DNA of 64,000 nt from JAEUJM01 sp964635055 (GTDB lineage: Bacteria; Actinomycetota; Acidimicrobiia; Acidimicrobiales; DATDAH01), in NCBI GenBank assembly GCA_964635055.1, contig CAZWMT010000008.1:92318-156317 (forward strand). The letters run 5' to 3'. The translations under genes were made by a program, and so were the position numbers. A model generated the notes under the pieces. That model saw only the letters and a program-made list of their open reading frames with translations, was not told where the DNA came from and made no database searches. This document shows positions 16,398 through 25,673 of the stretch, piece by piece. Numbering within the stretch: position 1 is the stretch's first letter; each line of letters opens with the position of its first letter.

Positions 16398-17999
16398 TCA
16401 GCGGTCGGCGGCGACGAGGTCGGCGCAGCGTTCGCCGATCATGAGCACCGGGGCGTGGATGTTGTTGCTCGTGATGACCGGCATGACCGAGGCGTCGGCG
16501 ATGCGCAGGCCGGCGAGCCCGCGCACCCGCAGCTGCGGGTCGACCACCGCCATCGGGTCGTCGTCGGGGCCCATCTTGGCGGTGCCGCAGGGGTGGTACT
16601 CGGTGTCGGCGTGGTCCCGCAGCATGGCCTCGATCTGGGTGGGGTCGTCGCGGTCGAAGCGGTGGAGCATCTCGCCGCGGTAGGGGTCGAAGGGTGGGCT
16701 CTCCAGGATGTCGAGCGCGATCTGGGTGCCCTTGACCAGCGTGGCCATGTCGTACGGGTCGCTGAAGTAGCGGGGGTCGATGAGCGGCGCCTCCCGGGTG
16801 TCGGGGCCGGCCAGGCGCACCTCACCGACGCTCTTCGGCCGGGACAGCATCAGGTGGCCGGAGAAGCCGTAGCCGGCGTGCAGCTTGCGGCTGTGGTCGT
16901 CGCCGATGCCGACGATCAGCTCCATCTCCATGTCGGAGACCTCGAGCTCCGGGTCCGTCCGGTAGTACACGCCGGACTCTGCGGCGCAGCTGGTGATGAT
17001 CCCGGTGCGGTGGCGGGTCCACTCCCACAGGCCCTTCAGCAGCTTGCCCACGCCGCCGGGGGTGAGGCCGACGGTCCCCTCGTACGGCTTCGAGCGGTAG
17101 ATGACGACGGCGGAGATGTGATCCTGGAGGTTCTGGCCGACACCAGGCGCGTCGAGCACGGGCGTGATGCCGAGGAACTGGAGGTGGGCGCCCGGCCCGA
17201 CCCCCGAGGCCATGAGGATCTGGGGCGTGCCGTAGGCGCCGGCGCACAGCACGATCTCCTGCCGGGCGCGCACCGCGTCGGCACGGTCGCCCTGCACGAA
17301 CTCGACCGCGTCGGCGCGCCGCCCGTCGAAGCGGAGCCGGGTGACGTGCACCCCGGTGCGCACGTCGAGGTTCGGCCGGTCGAGGTTCGGGTGGAGGAAG
17401 GCCGCCGCGGCGCTGTGGCGCTCGCCATCGCGCTGGGTGACCTGCACGTGGTAGCAGCCGTGGTGCTCGGCGCCGTTGTAGTCGGGGTTGTACGGGATGC
17501 CCTGTGCCTGGCAGGCGGCCAGGAACACCTCGTTCAGCGGGCTCGGGTTGCGCAGGTTGGTGACGTGCAGCGGGCCGTCGGTGCCGTGGAACGGGGAGTC
17601 CCGGTGGATGGCGTTGTTCTCGGACCGCTTGAAGTACGGGAGCACGTCGTCGTACCCCCACCCGGGGCTCCCGAGCGCGGCCCAGCCGTCGTAGTCTGCC
17701 CGGTGGCCCCGGGCGTAGATCATGGCGTTGATGGTGCTGGATCCACCCAGCGCCTTGCCCCGGGGCTGGAAGCCCCGCCGGCCGTTGAGCCCCGGCTGGG
17801 GCACGGTCTCGAACCCCCAGCTGCCGATCCCCCGGGGCAGCGCCAGCGCGAACCCGAGCGGCGCCCGGATGAGCACGTTGCGCCCCTCGCCGCCGGCCTC
17901 GAGCAGGCAGACCGAGACCGACGGGTCCTCGCTCAGACGGCTGGCGACCACGCACCCGGCGGAGCCGCCCCCGACGACGACGTAGTCGAACTCGTCCAC
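16398..17999 (-). CDS. GMC-family FAD-dependent alcohol/choline dehydrogenase
   Basis: The 533-residue flavoenzyme starts with an FAD-binding GGGSAG motif and carries both GMC signatures: GKALGGSSTINAMIYARGH near residue 85 and GAYGTPQILMASGVGPGAHL near residue 255. The active-site histidine is in EYHPCGTAKMG, and the second His/Asn pair in ITSNNIHAPV near the C-terminus. The GTG at 17999 is the closest start to the FAD motif; no other start lies between it and the neighbour's promoter. It probably oxidises a primary alcohol or choline-like substrate. It is divergent from the kinase gene. Confidence 0.9.
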   Translation of the reverse strand: MDEFDYVVVGGGSAGCVVASRLSEDPSVSVCLLEAGGEGRNVLIRAPLGFALALPRGIGSWGFETVPQPGLNGRRGFQPRGKALGGSSTINAMIYARGHRADYDGWAALGSPGWGYDDVLPYFKRSENNAIHRDSPFHGTDGPLHVTNLRNPSPLNEVFLAACQAQGIPYNPDYNGAEHHGCYHVQVTQRDGERHSAAAAFLHPNLDRPNLDVRTGVHVTRLRFDGRRADAVEFVQGDRADAVRARQEIVLCAGAYGTPQILMASGVGPGAHLQFLGITPVLDAPGVGQNLQDHISAVVIYRSKPYEGTVGLTPGGVGKLLKGLWEWTRHRTGIITSCAAESGVYYRTDPELEVSDMEMELIVGIGDDHSRKLHAGYGFSGHLMLSRPKSVGEVRLAGPDTREAPLIDPRYFSDPYDMATLVKGTQIALDILESPPFDPYRGEMLHRFDRDDPTQIEAMLRDHADTEYHPCGTAKMGPDDDPMAVVDPQLRVRGLAGLRIADASVMPVITSNNIHAPVLMIGERCADLVAADR

Positions 18000-18172
18000 G
18001 ACGACGACGCTAACCGTCCCGTTGCGGCGCCCTCGTGGGGGTCGACGCGGCGGGCGCGCCGTGGTTCGATGCGGTGGCGCGACGGGATCGCCCGCCCATC
18101 CGGCGGTCGGATCGCCCCGACGCCCAAGCGTCCCGACGCGTAAGGTCACGCGACCGGATGGAGGGGGCGGAG

Positions 18173-19261
18173 ATGGTCGAGATACCACGGTCGTTGCGGT
18201 CGATCGACGGGGCCTGGCTCACTGCGGCGCTGCGGGAGGCCGGCCACGACGCACCGGAGGTCGACGCGGTGTCGCTGGCTCCGATCTCCGGGGTGGTCGG
18301 CTCGCTCGGCGAGATCGGCGTCCTGTCCGTCACCTATGCGGCCGACACCGACCTGCCCGACAAGCTGGTCGGCAAGTGTCCGCTCGATCACGAGTCGGCA
18401 CGCCACTACAACCAGATCATGCAATACCACCGGCGCGAGGCCGGCTTCTACCGTGATCTCGCGCACTCGGTCCCGATGCGGATCCCCGAGTGCTACGTGA
18501 ACCTCCAGGCCGGGGAGGACTCGCTCCTGCTGCTCGAGTTCATCGACGACGGGGTCGACGGCGACGTGCTGGTGGGGGCGTCGTTCGAGGCCACCGAGCG
18601 CCTGATCACCGACCTCGCCCGCCTCCACGGTCGCTTCTGGATGGACCCACAGGTCGCGGCGCTCGACTGGGTGCTGGACTGGACCACGCCCTCCTTCTTG
18701 AACGGCGTCCCGCTGGTGCTCCAGGCGTGGCCCGTCGTGAACGCCCGACGGCCGGACCTCTATCCCGCCGAGCTGGCCCGTTCGTGTGAGGCGTACATGG
18801 CCGACGTCCCCCGCTTCCTGGCAGCCATGACGGCCCGGCCCTGGACCTTCGTGCACGGCGACTACGAGCTGGACAACGTGATCTTCGTCGGCGACGCCGA
18901 CGCGGTGATCGTGGACTGGCAGGGGAGCATGCGGAGCTACCCCGGCTACGACCTGGGCTGGGCGTTGGCGGCGTCGGCGTCGCCCGAGACCGTGGCACGC
19001 GAGGACGAGTTGCTCGACACCTATCGAGCAGTGCTCGCGGCCTCGGGGGGCCCTGTGTGGTCGGCGGACGACCTACTCGAGGATCTCGCGTGGTCGATGC
19101 TCTACTACGCGGCGAGCTCGCCAGTGGCGACGATGCAGGACTACAGCGAGTTGGGGGCGCAGGGCGAGCGGCTCGTGCGCCGCTTCGAGGCGTTCCTCGA
19201 GCGGTGCGTCGCCGCCGCGATGCGGTGGGACGTGCACGGGCGCATGGCCCCGCACCTGTAG
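18173..19261 (+). CDS. Aminoglycoside-phosphotransferase-fold (EcKinase-like) kinase
   Basis: The 362-residue protein shows the kinase active site HGDYELDNVIF (catalytic Asp and Asn) and the metal-binding VIVDWQGS. The N-lobe includes DKLVGKCPLDH, with the ATP-binding lysine. The ATG at 18173 follows a purine-rich GGAGGG seven bases upstream, better than the ATG at 18158. Its stop overlaps the start of the histidine phosphatase by one base. The substrate is unknown. Many actinobacterial members sit among acyl-CoA dehydrogenase genes, as here, so a CoA-linked or small-alcohol substrate is possible. Confidence 0.8.
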   Translation: MVEIPRSLRSIDGAWLTAALREAGHDAPEVDAVSLAPISGVVGSLGEIGVLSVTYAADTDLPDKLVGKCPLDHESARHYNQIMQYHRREAGFYRDLAHSVPMRIPECYVNLQAGEDSLLLLEFIDDGVDGDVLVGASFEATERLITDLARLHGRFWMDPQVAALDWVLDWTTPSFLNGVPLVLQAWPVVNARRPDLYPAELARSCEAYMADVPRFLAAMTARPWTFVHGDYELDNVIFVGDADAVIVDWQGSMRSYPGYDLGWALAASASPETVAREDELLDTYRAVLAASGGPVWSADDLLEDLAWSMLYYAASSPVATMQDYSELGAQGERLVRRFEAFLERCVAAAMRWDVHGRMAPHL

Positions 19262-19876
19262 TGGACCTCATCGTCGTTCGCCACGGTCTGCCCGAGCGGG
19301 ACGACCACAGCCACGATCCCCCCCCTCTCCCCCACCGGTCGGCGTCAGGCCGTCGCGACGGCGGCGTTCCTGGCGGGTGAGCGCGTCGACCACATCGTCG
19401 CCAGCCCGCTGGCGAGAGCGCAGCAGACCGCCCAGCCGCTGGCGGAGCGCACGGGGCTGCCTATCGAGACGGTCGACGGCCTCGCCGAGATCGATCCCTT
19501 CGCCGGCGCCTACGTGCCGGCCGAGGAGATGGACCTCGGTCACCACGTCGCCGAGGCCTTCCTGGCCGACAAGTTCTCGTTGTTCGACCGCGCCGGAGGG
19601 TTCGAGGCCTTCCGGGGTGGCGTCGTCGAGGCGTTCGAGGGGGTGATCGACCGCAACCGGGGTCGGGTGGTGGCCGTGTTCTGCCACGGGATGGTGACGG
19701 CGTCGTACCTGACCACGATGCTCGGGCACGACGACCCGTTCGTCCTGCACGTGGACTACTGCGGCCTCTCGCGGATCCGGGCGGCGTCGAGCGGCCTACG
19801 GACCGTGTTGAGCGCCAACGAGACGGGCCACCTGCGCGACCTCAGCGCCGATCCGGCCGCCACTGACGACCCCTGA
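19261..19876 (+). pseudogene. Histidine phosphatase (phosphoglycerate mutase-like), frameshifted in a poly-C run
   Basis: The GTG at 19261 overlaps the kinase stop and reads VDLIVVRHGLPERDD, which contains the catalytic RHG motif. After an eight-C run (19318-19325) the frame changes. The downstream frame continues PTGRRQAVATAAFLAGERVD, then IVASPLARAQQTA and VVAVFCHGM, the rest of a normal histidine phosphatase. Deleting one C restores a continuous protein of about 204 residues. It is either a natural frameshift or a consensus error in the homopolymer. Confidence 0.8.
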
Positions 19877-20011
19877 AGCGCCGGGCGCCGATGCTCGGCG
19901 CGAGCCGGTGGCCGGTGACGCCGTGCTCGGTGCGGGCGAGGGCGTGGTCATCAAGGGGGCGCCTGATCCTGCGACCGCCGTGCCGCCGCCGCGGTCGGGC
20001 ATGATCTCCCG

Positions 20012-21190
20012 ATGCGCTTCCGCTTCACGCCGGAGCAGGCGGCCCTCCAACAGGAGATCCGGGCCTACTTCACCGAGCTGATGACCCCCGAGCTCCGGGA
20101 GGAGCTGCGCGGCACCGAGGGCGTCGGCCCGGTGCCCCGCAAGGTCGCCCTGAAGATGGGCGCCGACGGCTGGCTCGGCGTCGGCTGGCCCAAGGAGTAC
20201 GGCGGCCGCGGGCTCACGCCCGTCGAGCAGTTCATCTTCTTCGACGAGTCGATGGCCTTCGGCGCCCCGGTGCCCGTCCTCAGCGTCAACTCGGTGGCGC
20301 CCACGATCATGCAGTTCGGCAGCGAGGAGCAGAAGCAGTTCTTCCTGCCCAAGATCCTCGCCGGCGAGATCCACTTCGCCATCGGCTACACCGAGCCCGA
20401 CCACGGCACCGACCTGGCCGCGCTCGAGACCCGGGCGGTGCGCGACGGCGACGAGTACGTCATCAACGGCACCAAGATCTTCACCTCGCTGGCCAGCGAC
20501 GCCGACTACATCTGGCTCGCCTGCCGCACGAACCCCGAGGCCCCCCGCCACAAGGGGATCTCGATGATCATCGTCCCCACCGACACCCCCGGCTTCAGCT
20601 ACACGCCGATCGACTCGATCGGGTCGTTCAACACCAACTACACGTTCTACGAGGACGTGCGGGTGCCGGTGAGCAACCTGGTCGGCCCGGAGGACGGCGG
20701 CTGGGGGCTCATCACCAACCAGCTGAACCACGAGCGGGTCACCATCTGCTCGTCGGGGATCATCGAGCGCCGCTACCGGGACCTGCTGGCGTGGGCCAAG
20801 GAGACGACCACGGCCGCCGGCGAGCGCATCATCGACCTCCCCTGGGTGCAGCGGAACCTGGCCCACATCCGGGCCCACCACGAGTTCCTGCGCCTGGCCA
20901 ACTACGAGATCGCCTTCAAGGCCGAGCGGGGCGACCCCCTGAACCCGGCCGATGCCTCGGTGGTGAAGGTCTACGGCTCCGAGCTCTACATGGAGGCCTA
21001 CGACCTCATGCTCGAGATCGTGGGCGCGGCCGCCGGCGTGGAGGACGGCTCGCCCGGCGCCGTGCTGCGAGGCCAGCTCCAGGCCGACATCCGCAGCCAG
21101 CACGTCCTCACCTTCGGTGGCGGCACGAACGAGATGCAGCGGGGCCTCATCGCGGTGTTCGCCCTCGGCATGCCGGGGAGCCCCCGATGA
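20012..21190 (+). CDS. Acyl-CoA dehydrogenase (subunit A of a pair)
   Basis: The 392-residue flavoenzyme follows the FadE layout: N-terminal helices, the middle beta domain with IGYTEPDHGTDLAALETRAV (FAD/substrate-binding block), and a C-terminal helical domain ending FGGGTNEMQRGLIAVFALGM, a typical family terminus. It is followed 44 bases later by a shorter acyl-CoA dehydrogenase, and such long-plus-short pairs often form heteromeric enzymes for steroid side-chain or bulky acyl-CoA substrates. That pairing is inference from adjacency. Confidence 0.92.
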   Translation: MRFRFTPEQAALQQEIRAYFTELMTPELREELRGTEGVGPVPRKVALKMGADGWLGVGWPKEYGGRGLTPVEQFIFFDESMAFGAPVPVLSVNSVAPTIMQFGSEEQKQFFLPKILAGEIHFAIGYTEPDHGTDLAALETRAVRDGDEYVINGTKIFTSLASDADYIWLACRTNPEAPRHKGISMIIVPTDTPGFSYTPIDSIGSFNTNYTFYEDVRVPVSNLVGPEDGGWGLITNQLNHERVTICSSGIIERRYRDLLAWAKETTTAAGERIIDLPWVQRNLAHIRAHHEFLRLANYEIAFKAERGDPLNPADASVVKVYGSELYMEAYDLMLEIVGAAAGVEDGSPGAVLRGQLQADIRSQHVLTFGGGTNEMQRGLIAVFALGMPGSPR

Positions 21191-21234
21191 GCCGCCGCCC
21201 CAAGAACGTCGACCGGCACGGGGAGCGCTGACCA

Positions 21235-22305
21235 TTGGACCTGGACCTGACCGAGGAGCAGGAGGCCGTGGTCGCGCTGGCCGCGCAGATCTTCAGCGGC
21301 GAGGTCACCGGCGAGCGCTGCCGCGAGGTCGAGGACGGCGACACCGGCGTGGACGCCGCGCTCTGGTGGACCCTCGCCGAGGCCGGGCTGCTCGCGCTGT
21401 GCGTGCCCGAGTCCACCGGCGGCACCGGCTACGGCGCGGTCGAGGCCACCCTGCTGCTGCAGGAGCTCGGCCGGGCCTGCGCGCTCGTCCCGCTGCAGCC
21501 GACCCTGATGGGGACGATCTTCGTGGCCGAGCACGCCGACGAGGCCCAGGCCGCGACGCTGCTCGCCGGCGTGGCCGAGGGTGAGCGCACGTTCGCGCTG
21601 GCGCTCGCCGACGACCCCCGCGCCCCGCTGCGGGCGCCGGCGGTCACCGTCCGCGACGGCGGCCTGCACGGCACCAAGACAACGGTCGGGTTCGCCCCCA
21701 CCGCCGACGTCCTGCTCGTGACCGCCGCCGACGGCGTCTACGCCGTGCCGCGGGACGCCGACGGGGTCACCATCGAGCCGCAGCTGCTCCAGCACCGGGT
21801 CCGCGCCGGGCGCATCACGTTCGCCGGCGCCCCCGCCGAGCGCGTCGCCGGCCCCGAGGGCGTCACCCGCCTCGTCGACCTGGCCACCCTCGGCGTCTGC
21901 GCCCTGGTGGTCGGCGCCTGCGACAAGGCGCTGCGGGTCACCGCCGAGTACTCGGGCCAGCGCCACCAGTTCGGCCGGCCCATCGGCAGCTTCCAGGCGG
22001 TCGAGACCCGGCTCGCCGACGCGTTCATCGCCCTCAACGGGGTGCGGCTGACGACGCTGTCGGCCGCGACCATGCTCGACGAGCACGCCCCCGAGGCCAC
22101 CGAGTCGGTCGCCATCGCGAAGTACTGGGCGGCGCGCGCGGCGGACATCGTCGGCCACGCCAGCCTCCACGTCCACGGCGGCATCAGCATCGACCGGGAC
22201 TACCCGGTCCACCGCTACTTCCTCTGGGCCAAGACCCTCGAGCACGAGCTCGGCGGCAAGTCCGACCAGCTCGCCACCATCGGCGCCGCCATCGCCGCCG
22301 GCTGA
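21235..22305 (+). CDS. Acyl-CoA dehydrogenase (subunit B of a pair)
   Basis: The 356-residue protein is a shorter acyl-CoA dehydrogenase with a less conserved middle domain and a clear C-terminus: GQRHQFGRPIGSFQAVE and LHVHGGISIDRDYPVHRY. The TTG start at 21235 is preceded by GGGGAG about ten bases upstream. It is in the same orientation as the long partner and probably cotranscribed. It lacks a strong catalytic-base signature of its own, which fits a heteromeric partner role. Confidence 0.88.
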   Translation: MDLDLTEEQEAVVALAAQIFSGEVTGERCREVEDGDTGVDAALWWTLAEAGLLALCVPESTGGTGYGAVEATLLLQELGRACALVPLQPTLMGTIFVAEHADEAQAATLLAGVAEGERTFALALADDPRAPLRAPAVTVRDGGLHGTKTTVGFAPTADVLLVTAADGVYAVPRDADGVTIEPQLLQHRVRAGRITFAGAPAERVAGPEGVTRLVDLATLGVCALVVGACDKALRVTAEYSGQRHQFGRPIGSFQAVETRLADAFIALNGVRLTTLSAATMLDEHAPEATESVAIAKYWAARAADIVGHASLHVHGGISIDRDYPVHRYFLWAKTLEHELGGKSDQLATIGAAIAAG

Positions 22306-22306
22306 A

Positions 22307-22325
22307 GCCCGCCGGCGAGGCGGGC
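22307..22325. terminator. Bidirectional hairpin between convergent genes
   Basis: A 7-base perfect stem (GCCCGCC, 22307-22313, with GGCGGGC, 22319-22325) and 5-base loop starts just after the acyl-CoA dehydrogenase stop and ends 19 bases before the stop of the convergent MOSC gene. No T-tract is present. Confidence 0.45.
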
Positions 22326-22343
22326 CCCTCCCAGAGCCGCTGA

Positions 22344-23006
22344 TCAGGCGCGGCGGCGGGCGAGGCGCTCCTGGAGGGGGTCGCGCCACTCGGCGGCGAG
22401 GGCGGGGTGGTCGGCCAGGGCGGCGACGAGGTCGCGGCGCTCGAGGTGGCGGTCGCCCATGGCCTCGTGGGCGTCGAGCACCGACAGGCCGCGGGGGTCG
22501 GGCTCGACCACCTCGATGGACGACCCGACCGTCGCCTCGCCGGGCTCGAGCACCCGCAGGTACCAGCCCGTTCGGCCCGTCGAGCGCATGCGGGCCTGGA
22601 TGTCCGGGCGCTGCCGGTGGAGCGCGAGCTTGAAGCAGGGCCACCGCGGCTGGCAGACCTCGAGCAGCGCGCCGTCCCAGCGCCACCGGTCGCCGATGTG
22701 GACGTCGGCCTCGACCGCGCCGACGGTCGAGAGGTTCTCGCCGAAGGGGGCGTCGCCGAGGGGCTCGCCCAGGTCGGCCTCCCACGCCGGGAGGTGCTCG
22801 GACGGGTAGGCGTACACCGCCTTGTCCGGGCCGCCGTGGACCGACAGGTCGGCCTGGCCGTCCCCGCTGAGGTTCACCAGCGACAGCCACAGCACCGTGC
22901 CCGGGGGCACCGGCCGCTTGGCGATCCCGCTGTAGACGCGCTGGCCGTCGTCGGTCGAGGCCAGCAGCGCCGGCGTCCCCACGTTCACCGCTGCGAGCCC
23001 GATCAC
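22344..23006 (-). CDS. MOSC domain (YiiM-like) protein
   Basis: The 220-residue protein matches stand-alone MOSC proteins of the YiiM type, which handle the molybdenum cofactor or reduce N-hydroxylated substrates. Visible features are SGDGQADLSVHGGPDKAVYA near residue 50, FGENLSTVG near residue 88 and the conserved cysteine in VCQPRWPCFKL near residue 125. It is transcribed toward the acyl-CoA dehydrogenase pair and is monocistronic. Confidence 0.88.
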   Translation of the reverse strand: MIGLAAVNVGTPALLASTDDGQRVYSGIAKRPVPPGTVLWLSLVNLSGDGQADLSVHGGPDKAVYAYPSEHLPAWEADLGEPLGDAPFGENLSTVGAVEADVHIGDRWRWDGALLEVCQPRWPCFKLALHRQRPDIQARMRSTGRTGWYLRVLEPGEATVGSSIEVVEPDPRGLSVLDAHEAMGDRHLERRDLVAALADHPALAAEWRDPLQERLARRRA

Positions 23007-23134
23007 CAGCGCAACCTACCGGTGCAGCGTCCACCGACCGACGTCGATCCGCCCCGTGGTGGAGCACCTGCGGCTGTCCGATACTTCATTGGAACGTCCT
23101 TGTACTGAATACTGAGTCGTTCTACGATGGAGCC

Positions 23135-23773
23135 GTGCCCACGAAGGCGAGCGCCGCCGAGCCGACCCGCCGCTACGAGTCGCCGATGCGCGCCCGGCGA
23201 GCGCAGGAGACCCGGGCCGCGGTCATGGCCGCCGCCGCCGAGCTGTTCGCCACCAACGGGTGGGCGGGCACGGGGATGCGCGACGTGGCCAAGGCCGCCG
23301 GCGTGGCCACCGAGACCGTCTACTCCCACTTCTCGTCGAAGCGGGTGCTGCTGGAGGCGGTGATCGACGTGGCCGTGGTCGGCGACGACGAGCAGGTCGC
23401 CGTCGCCCAGCGAGCCGAGTTCGCCGCGCTCGGCCGGGGCTCACGGCCCGAGCGGATCGCCGGCGCCGCTTCGCTCATCCGGGGCGCCAACGAGCGCACG
23501 GCCGCGTACGCCGGGGTCATCCGCGAGGCGGCACCGGGTGACGAGCAGATCTCCGCGGTGCTCGCCGCCACCCGGGCCCGCCAGCGCCAGGACGTCGAGG
23601 CGGGCCTGGCCCTACTCATCGGGCGGGCCCCGACGACGGTCGAGGCCGACGAGGTGTGGGCCCTGATGAGCCCCGAGGTCTACCTGCTGCTCGTCGACAC
23701 CGCCGGCTGGACGCCGGACGCGTACGAGGCGTGGATGGCCACGCTCCTCGAGCGCACCCTTCCGATCACCTGA
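23135..23773 (+). CDS. TetR-family transcriptional regulator
   Basis: The 212-residue protein has a TetR helix-turn-helix near the N-terminus: RAAVMAAAAELFATNGWAGT followed by MRDVAKAAGVATETVYSHFS. The C-terminal ligand domain is not diagnostic. The GTG start at 23135 lies just after an AT-richer stretch with the direct repeat TACTGA-A-TACTGA (23104-23116), a possible autoregulatory site. The hemerythrin-SRPBCC gene starts 16 bases after its stop, so the two are probably in one operon. Confidence 0.9.
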   Translation: MPTKASAAEPTRRYESPMRARRAQETRAAVMAAAAELFATNGWAGTGMRDVAKAAGVATETVYSHFSSKRVLLEAVIDVAVVGDDEQVAVAQRAEFAALGRGSRPERIAGAASLIRGANERTAAYAGVIREAAPGDEQISAVLAATRARQRQDVEAGLALLIGRAPTTVEADEVWALMSPEVYLLLVDTAGWTPDAYEAWMATLLERTLPIT

Positions 23774-23789
23774 CCGAGGGAGCCCTGCC

Positions 23790-24959
23790 ATGGACGTCTC
23801 CACCGCCGCACCCGCCGACACCCGGATGATGGGCATCGTCCACCGGGCCCTGCGCCGCGACCTCGCCCGGGCCACCGCCGCGCTCGGCTCGTCGCCGCCG
23901 CCCGCCGAGGCGCAGCGCCGGGCGATCGCCGCCCACCTGGCGTGGATGCTCGAGTTCCTCCACGCCCACCACGAGTCGGAGGACCGTGGCCTCTACCCCG
24001 TCGTGCGTGAGCGCCGGCCCGACGCCGCCGCGCTGCTCGATGCCATGGACGAGGACCACCGCGCCGTCGCCCCGCAGATCCAGGCGGTCGAGGCCGCGGC
24101 CACCGCGTACGGCACGAGCGACGACCCAGCCGTCCGAGATCAGCTGCTCCAGGAAATCGCCGCCCTCGAGGCCGTCCTCCTCCCCCACCTCGACCGAGAG
24201 GAGACCGAGGTGATGCCCATCGTGTCGGCGGCGATCACCCAGGCGGAGTGGCAGGCCATCGAGCAGGAGCACAACCTGGACGGCAAGTCGCCGGCCCAGC
24301 TCGGCAAGGAGGGCCACTGGCTGATCGACGACGCCACCCCCGTGTCCCGGGCGCTCGTCCTCGGCCTGGTCCCGCCCGTGAAACGGTTCGTCCTCGTCCA
24401 CGGCTTCGGCCGCTCGTACCGGCGCGAGCGCGACGCCTGCTGGAACCCGGCCCGCGCCACTCGGCGGGTGCAGAAGACGGGCCGGACCGAGGTGGTCGTC
24501 GATGCGGATCCCGACGCGGTCTGGGACGTCGTGCGTGACCCGACCCGGGTCGGCGAGTGGAGCCACGAGTGCGTCGCCGCCACGTGGCTCGGTGGGGCGA
24601 CGCACGCCGAGCCCGGCGCCCGGTTCCGGGGCCGCAACCACCAGGGGCTCCTCCGCTGGGGGCGCGTCTGCGAGGTGCTGAGCGCGGACGACCACGAGCT
24701 CGTGTGGCGAACCGTGCCGACGAGGCTCTACCCCGACAGCTCGATCTGGCGGATCCGGGTCGAGCCCGCCGACGGCGGCACCCGCCTGGTCCAGACCTTC
24801 GAGGTGGTGCGCGGCCCCAAGGTGCTCGACCCGATCTACGCGACCATCGCCCCGAACCACCGCGACCGCGACGCGGCGCTGCGGGAGGACCTGCGCCGCC
24901 TCGGCGAGGTGGCGGCGTCCTCGTCGTCGCCCACCTCGTCGGCGCCGATCGCCTCCTGA
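23790..24959 (+). CDS. Hemerythrin HHE domain fused to an SRPBCC (polyketide cyclase-like) domain
   Basis: The 389-residue protein has two parts. The first 170 residues form a hemerythrin-like four-helix bundle with diiron-type ligands in VHRALRRDL, FLHAHHESEDRGLYPVV, MDEDHRAV and LLPHLDREETEVMP. From about residue 225 a START/SRPBCC fold follows (RTEVVVDADPDAVWDVVRDP, then GGTRLVQTFEVV). The hemerythrin half suggests oxygen or redox sensing or binding and the SRPBCC half a hydrophobic ligand. It is probably under control of the adjacent TetR regulator. Confidence 0.85.
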   Translation: MDVSTAAPADTRMMGIVHRALRRDLARATAALGSSPPPAEAQRRAIAAHLAWMLEFLHAHHESEDRGLYPVVRERRPDAAALLDAMDEDHRAVAPQIQAVEAAATAYGTSDDPAVRDQLLQEIAALEAVLLPHLDREETEVMPIVSAAITQAEWQAIEQEHNLDGKSPAQLGKEGHWLIDDATPVSRALVLGLVPPVKRFVLVHGFGRSYRRERDACWNPARATRRVQKTGRTEVVVDADPDAVWDVVRDPTRVGEWSHECVAATWLGGATHAEPGARFRGRNHQGLLRWGRVCEVLSADDHELVWRTVPTRLYPDSSIWRIRVEPADGGTRLVQTFEVVRGPKVLDPIYATIAPNHRDRDAALREDLRRLGEVAASSSSPTSSAPIAS

Positions 24960-24967
24960 GCCCACCG

Positions 24968-24993
24968 CTCGGGGACCCGCCCGGGGTCCCGAG
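24968..24993 (+). terminator. Imperfect hairpin after the hemerythrin-SRPBCC gene
   Basis: The segment from CTCGGGGACC to GGTCCCGAG forms a GC-rich stem with one bulge a few bases after the stop codon, in a convergent intergenic region. It is a plausible terminator without a T-tract. Confidence 0.35.
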
Positions 24994-25066
24994 GTGATCA
25001 GTCGTCGTCGAGCGCCGCGCCCCGTTCGTGAGCTCGGGAACGAGGAGGTAGCCACCCGAGCGGGCG

Positions 25067-25609
25067 TCAACGACCGAGCAGGAGGCGCTCGGCGTCGCGC
25101 TGCCCGGCGTCGAAGTCGCTGCTCAGGTCGACGTAGGGCACGCTCGCGACAGCGCACTCCTCCCGCAGGGTGTGGCTCCAGTCGGCGATCCACGCCGGCA
25201 GGTCGGCGAGGGTCTCCGGGGAAAGCTGCCGGTGCCATCGGTTCCGGCCCTCGTGGGCGAGGATGGCGTCGAGACGGGGCTTGACCATCCCGACGAAGAC
25301 CACTCGGCGCTCGACCCACGGCGCCAGCGCCTCGACGTGGCGGGGAAGGAAGCCGACCCCCTCGACCACGTAGTCCTCGGCGAGGTAGCTGCAGCTCTCG
25401 GCGGTCCGCTCGAAATAGGGGAAGAAGAGGTCCGCCTCCGACTCCGGCGGCACGCCGGCGCCGCCCGCGGACGCGAAGTCGGGCGACAGCATGGCCACGA
25501 CGTCGCGCACCGTGTCCGTCGAGCACCATCCGGCGCCGAGGGCCGACGCCACCCGTTGGGCCAGCAGCGTCTTGCCGCACCGCGGCGCGCCGCCGATCAG
25601 GTAGAGCAA
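25067..25609 (-). CDS. P-loop nucleotide kinase-like protein
   Basis: The 180-residue protein has a Walker A motif at its N-terminus (GGAPRCGKTLL) and looks like a small kinase of the shikimate/2-phosphoglycerate kinase class; a DYVVEG strand and VVFVGMVKP suggest the usual alpha/beta core. The start is a TTG at 25609, since no ATG or GTG precedes the P-loop in frame. It follows the VapBC pair by 64 bases. The substrate is not evident. Confidence 0.65.
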   Translation of the reverse strand: MLYLIGGAPRCGKTLLAQRVASALGAGWCSTDTVRDVVAMLSPDFASAGGAGVPPESEADLFFPYFERTAESCSYLAEDYVVEGVGFLPRHVEALAPWVERRVVFVGMVKPRLDAILAHEGRNRWHRQLSPETLADLPAWIADWSHTLREECAVASVPYVDLSSDFDAGQRDAERLLLGR

Positions 25610-25673
25610 GAGACGATCATGGCCGAGGAGCGGCCCGGGCGGACCAGCTCGAGGGGCGTGGCTCTCGACGCCC

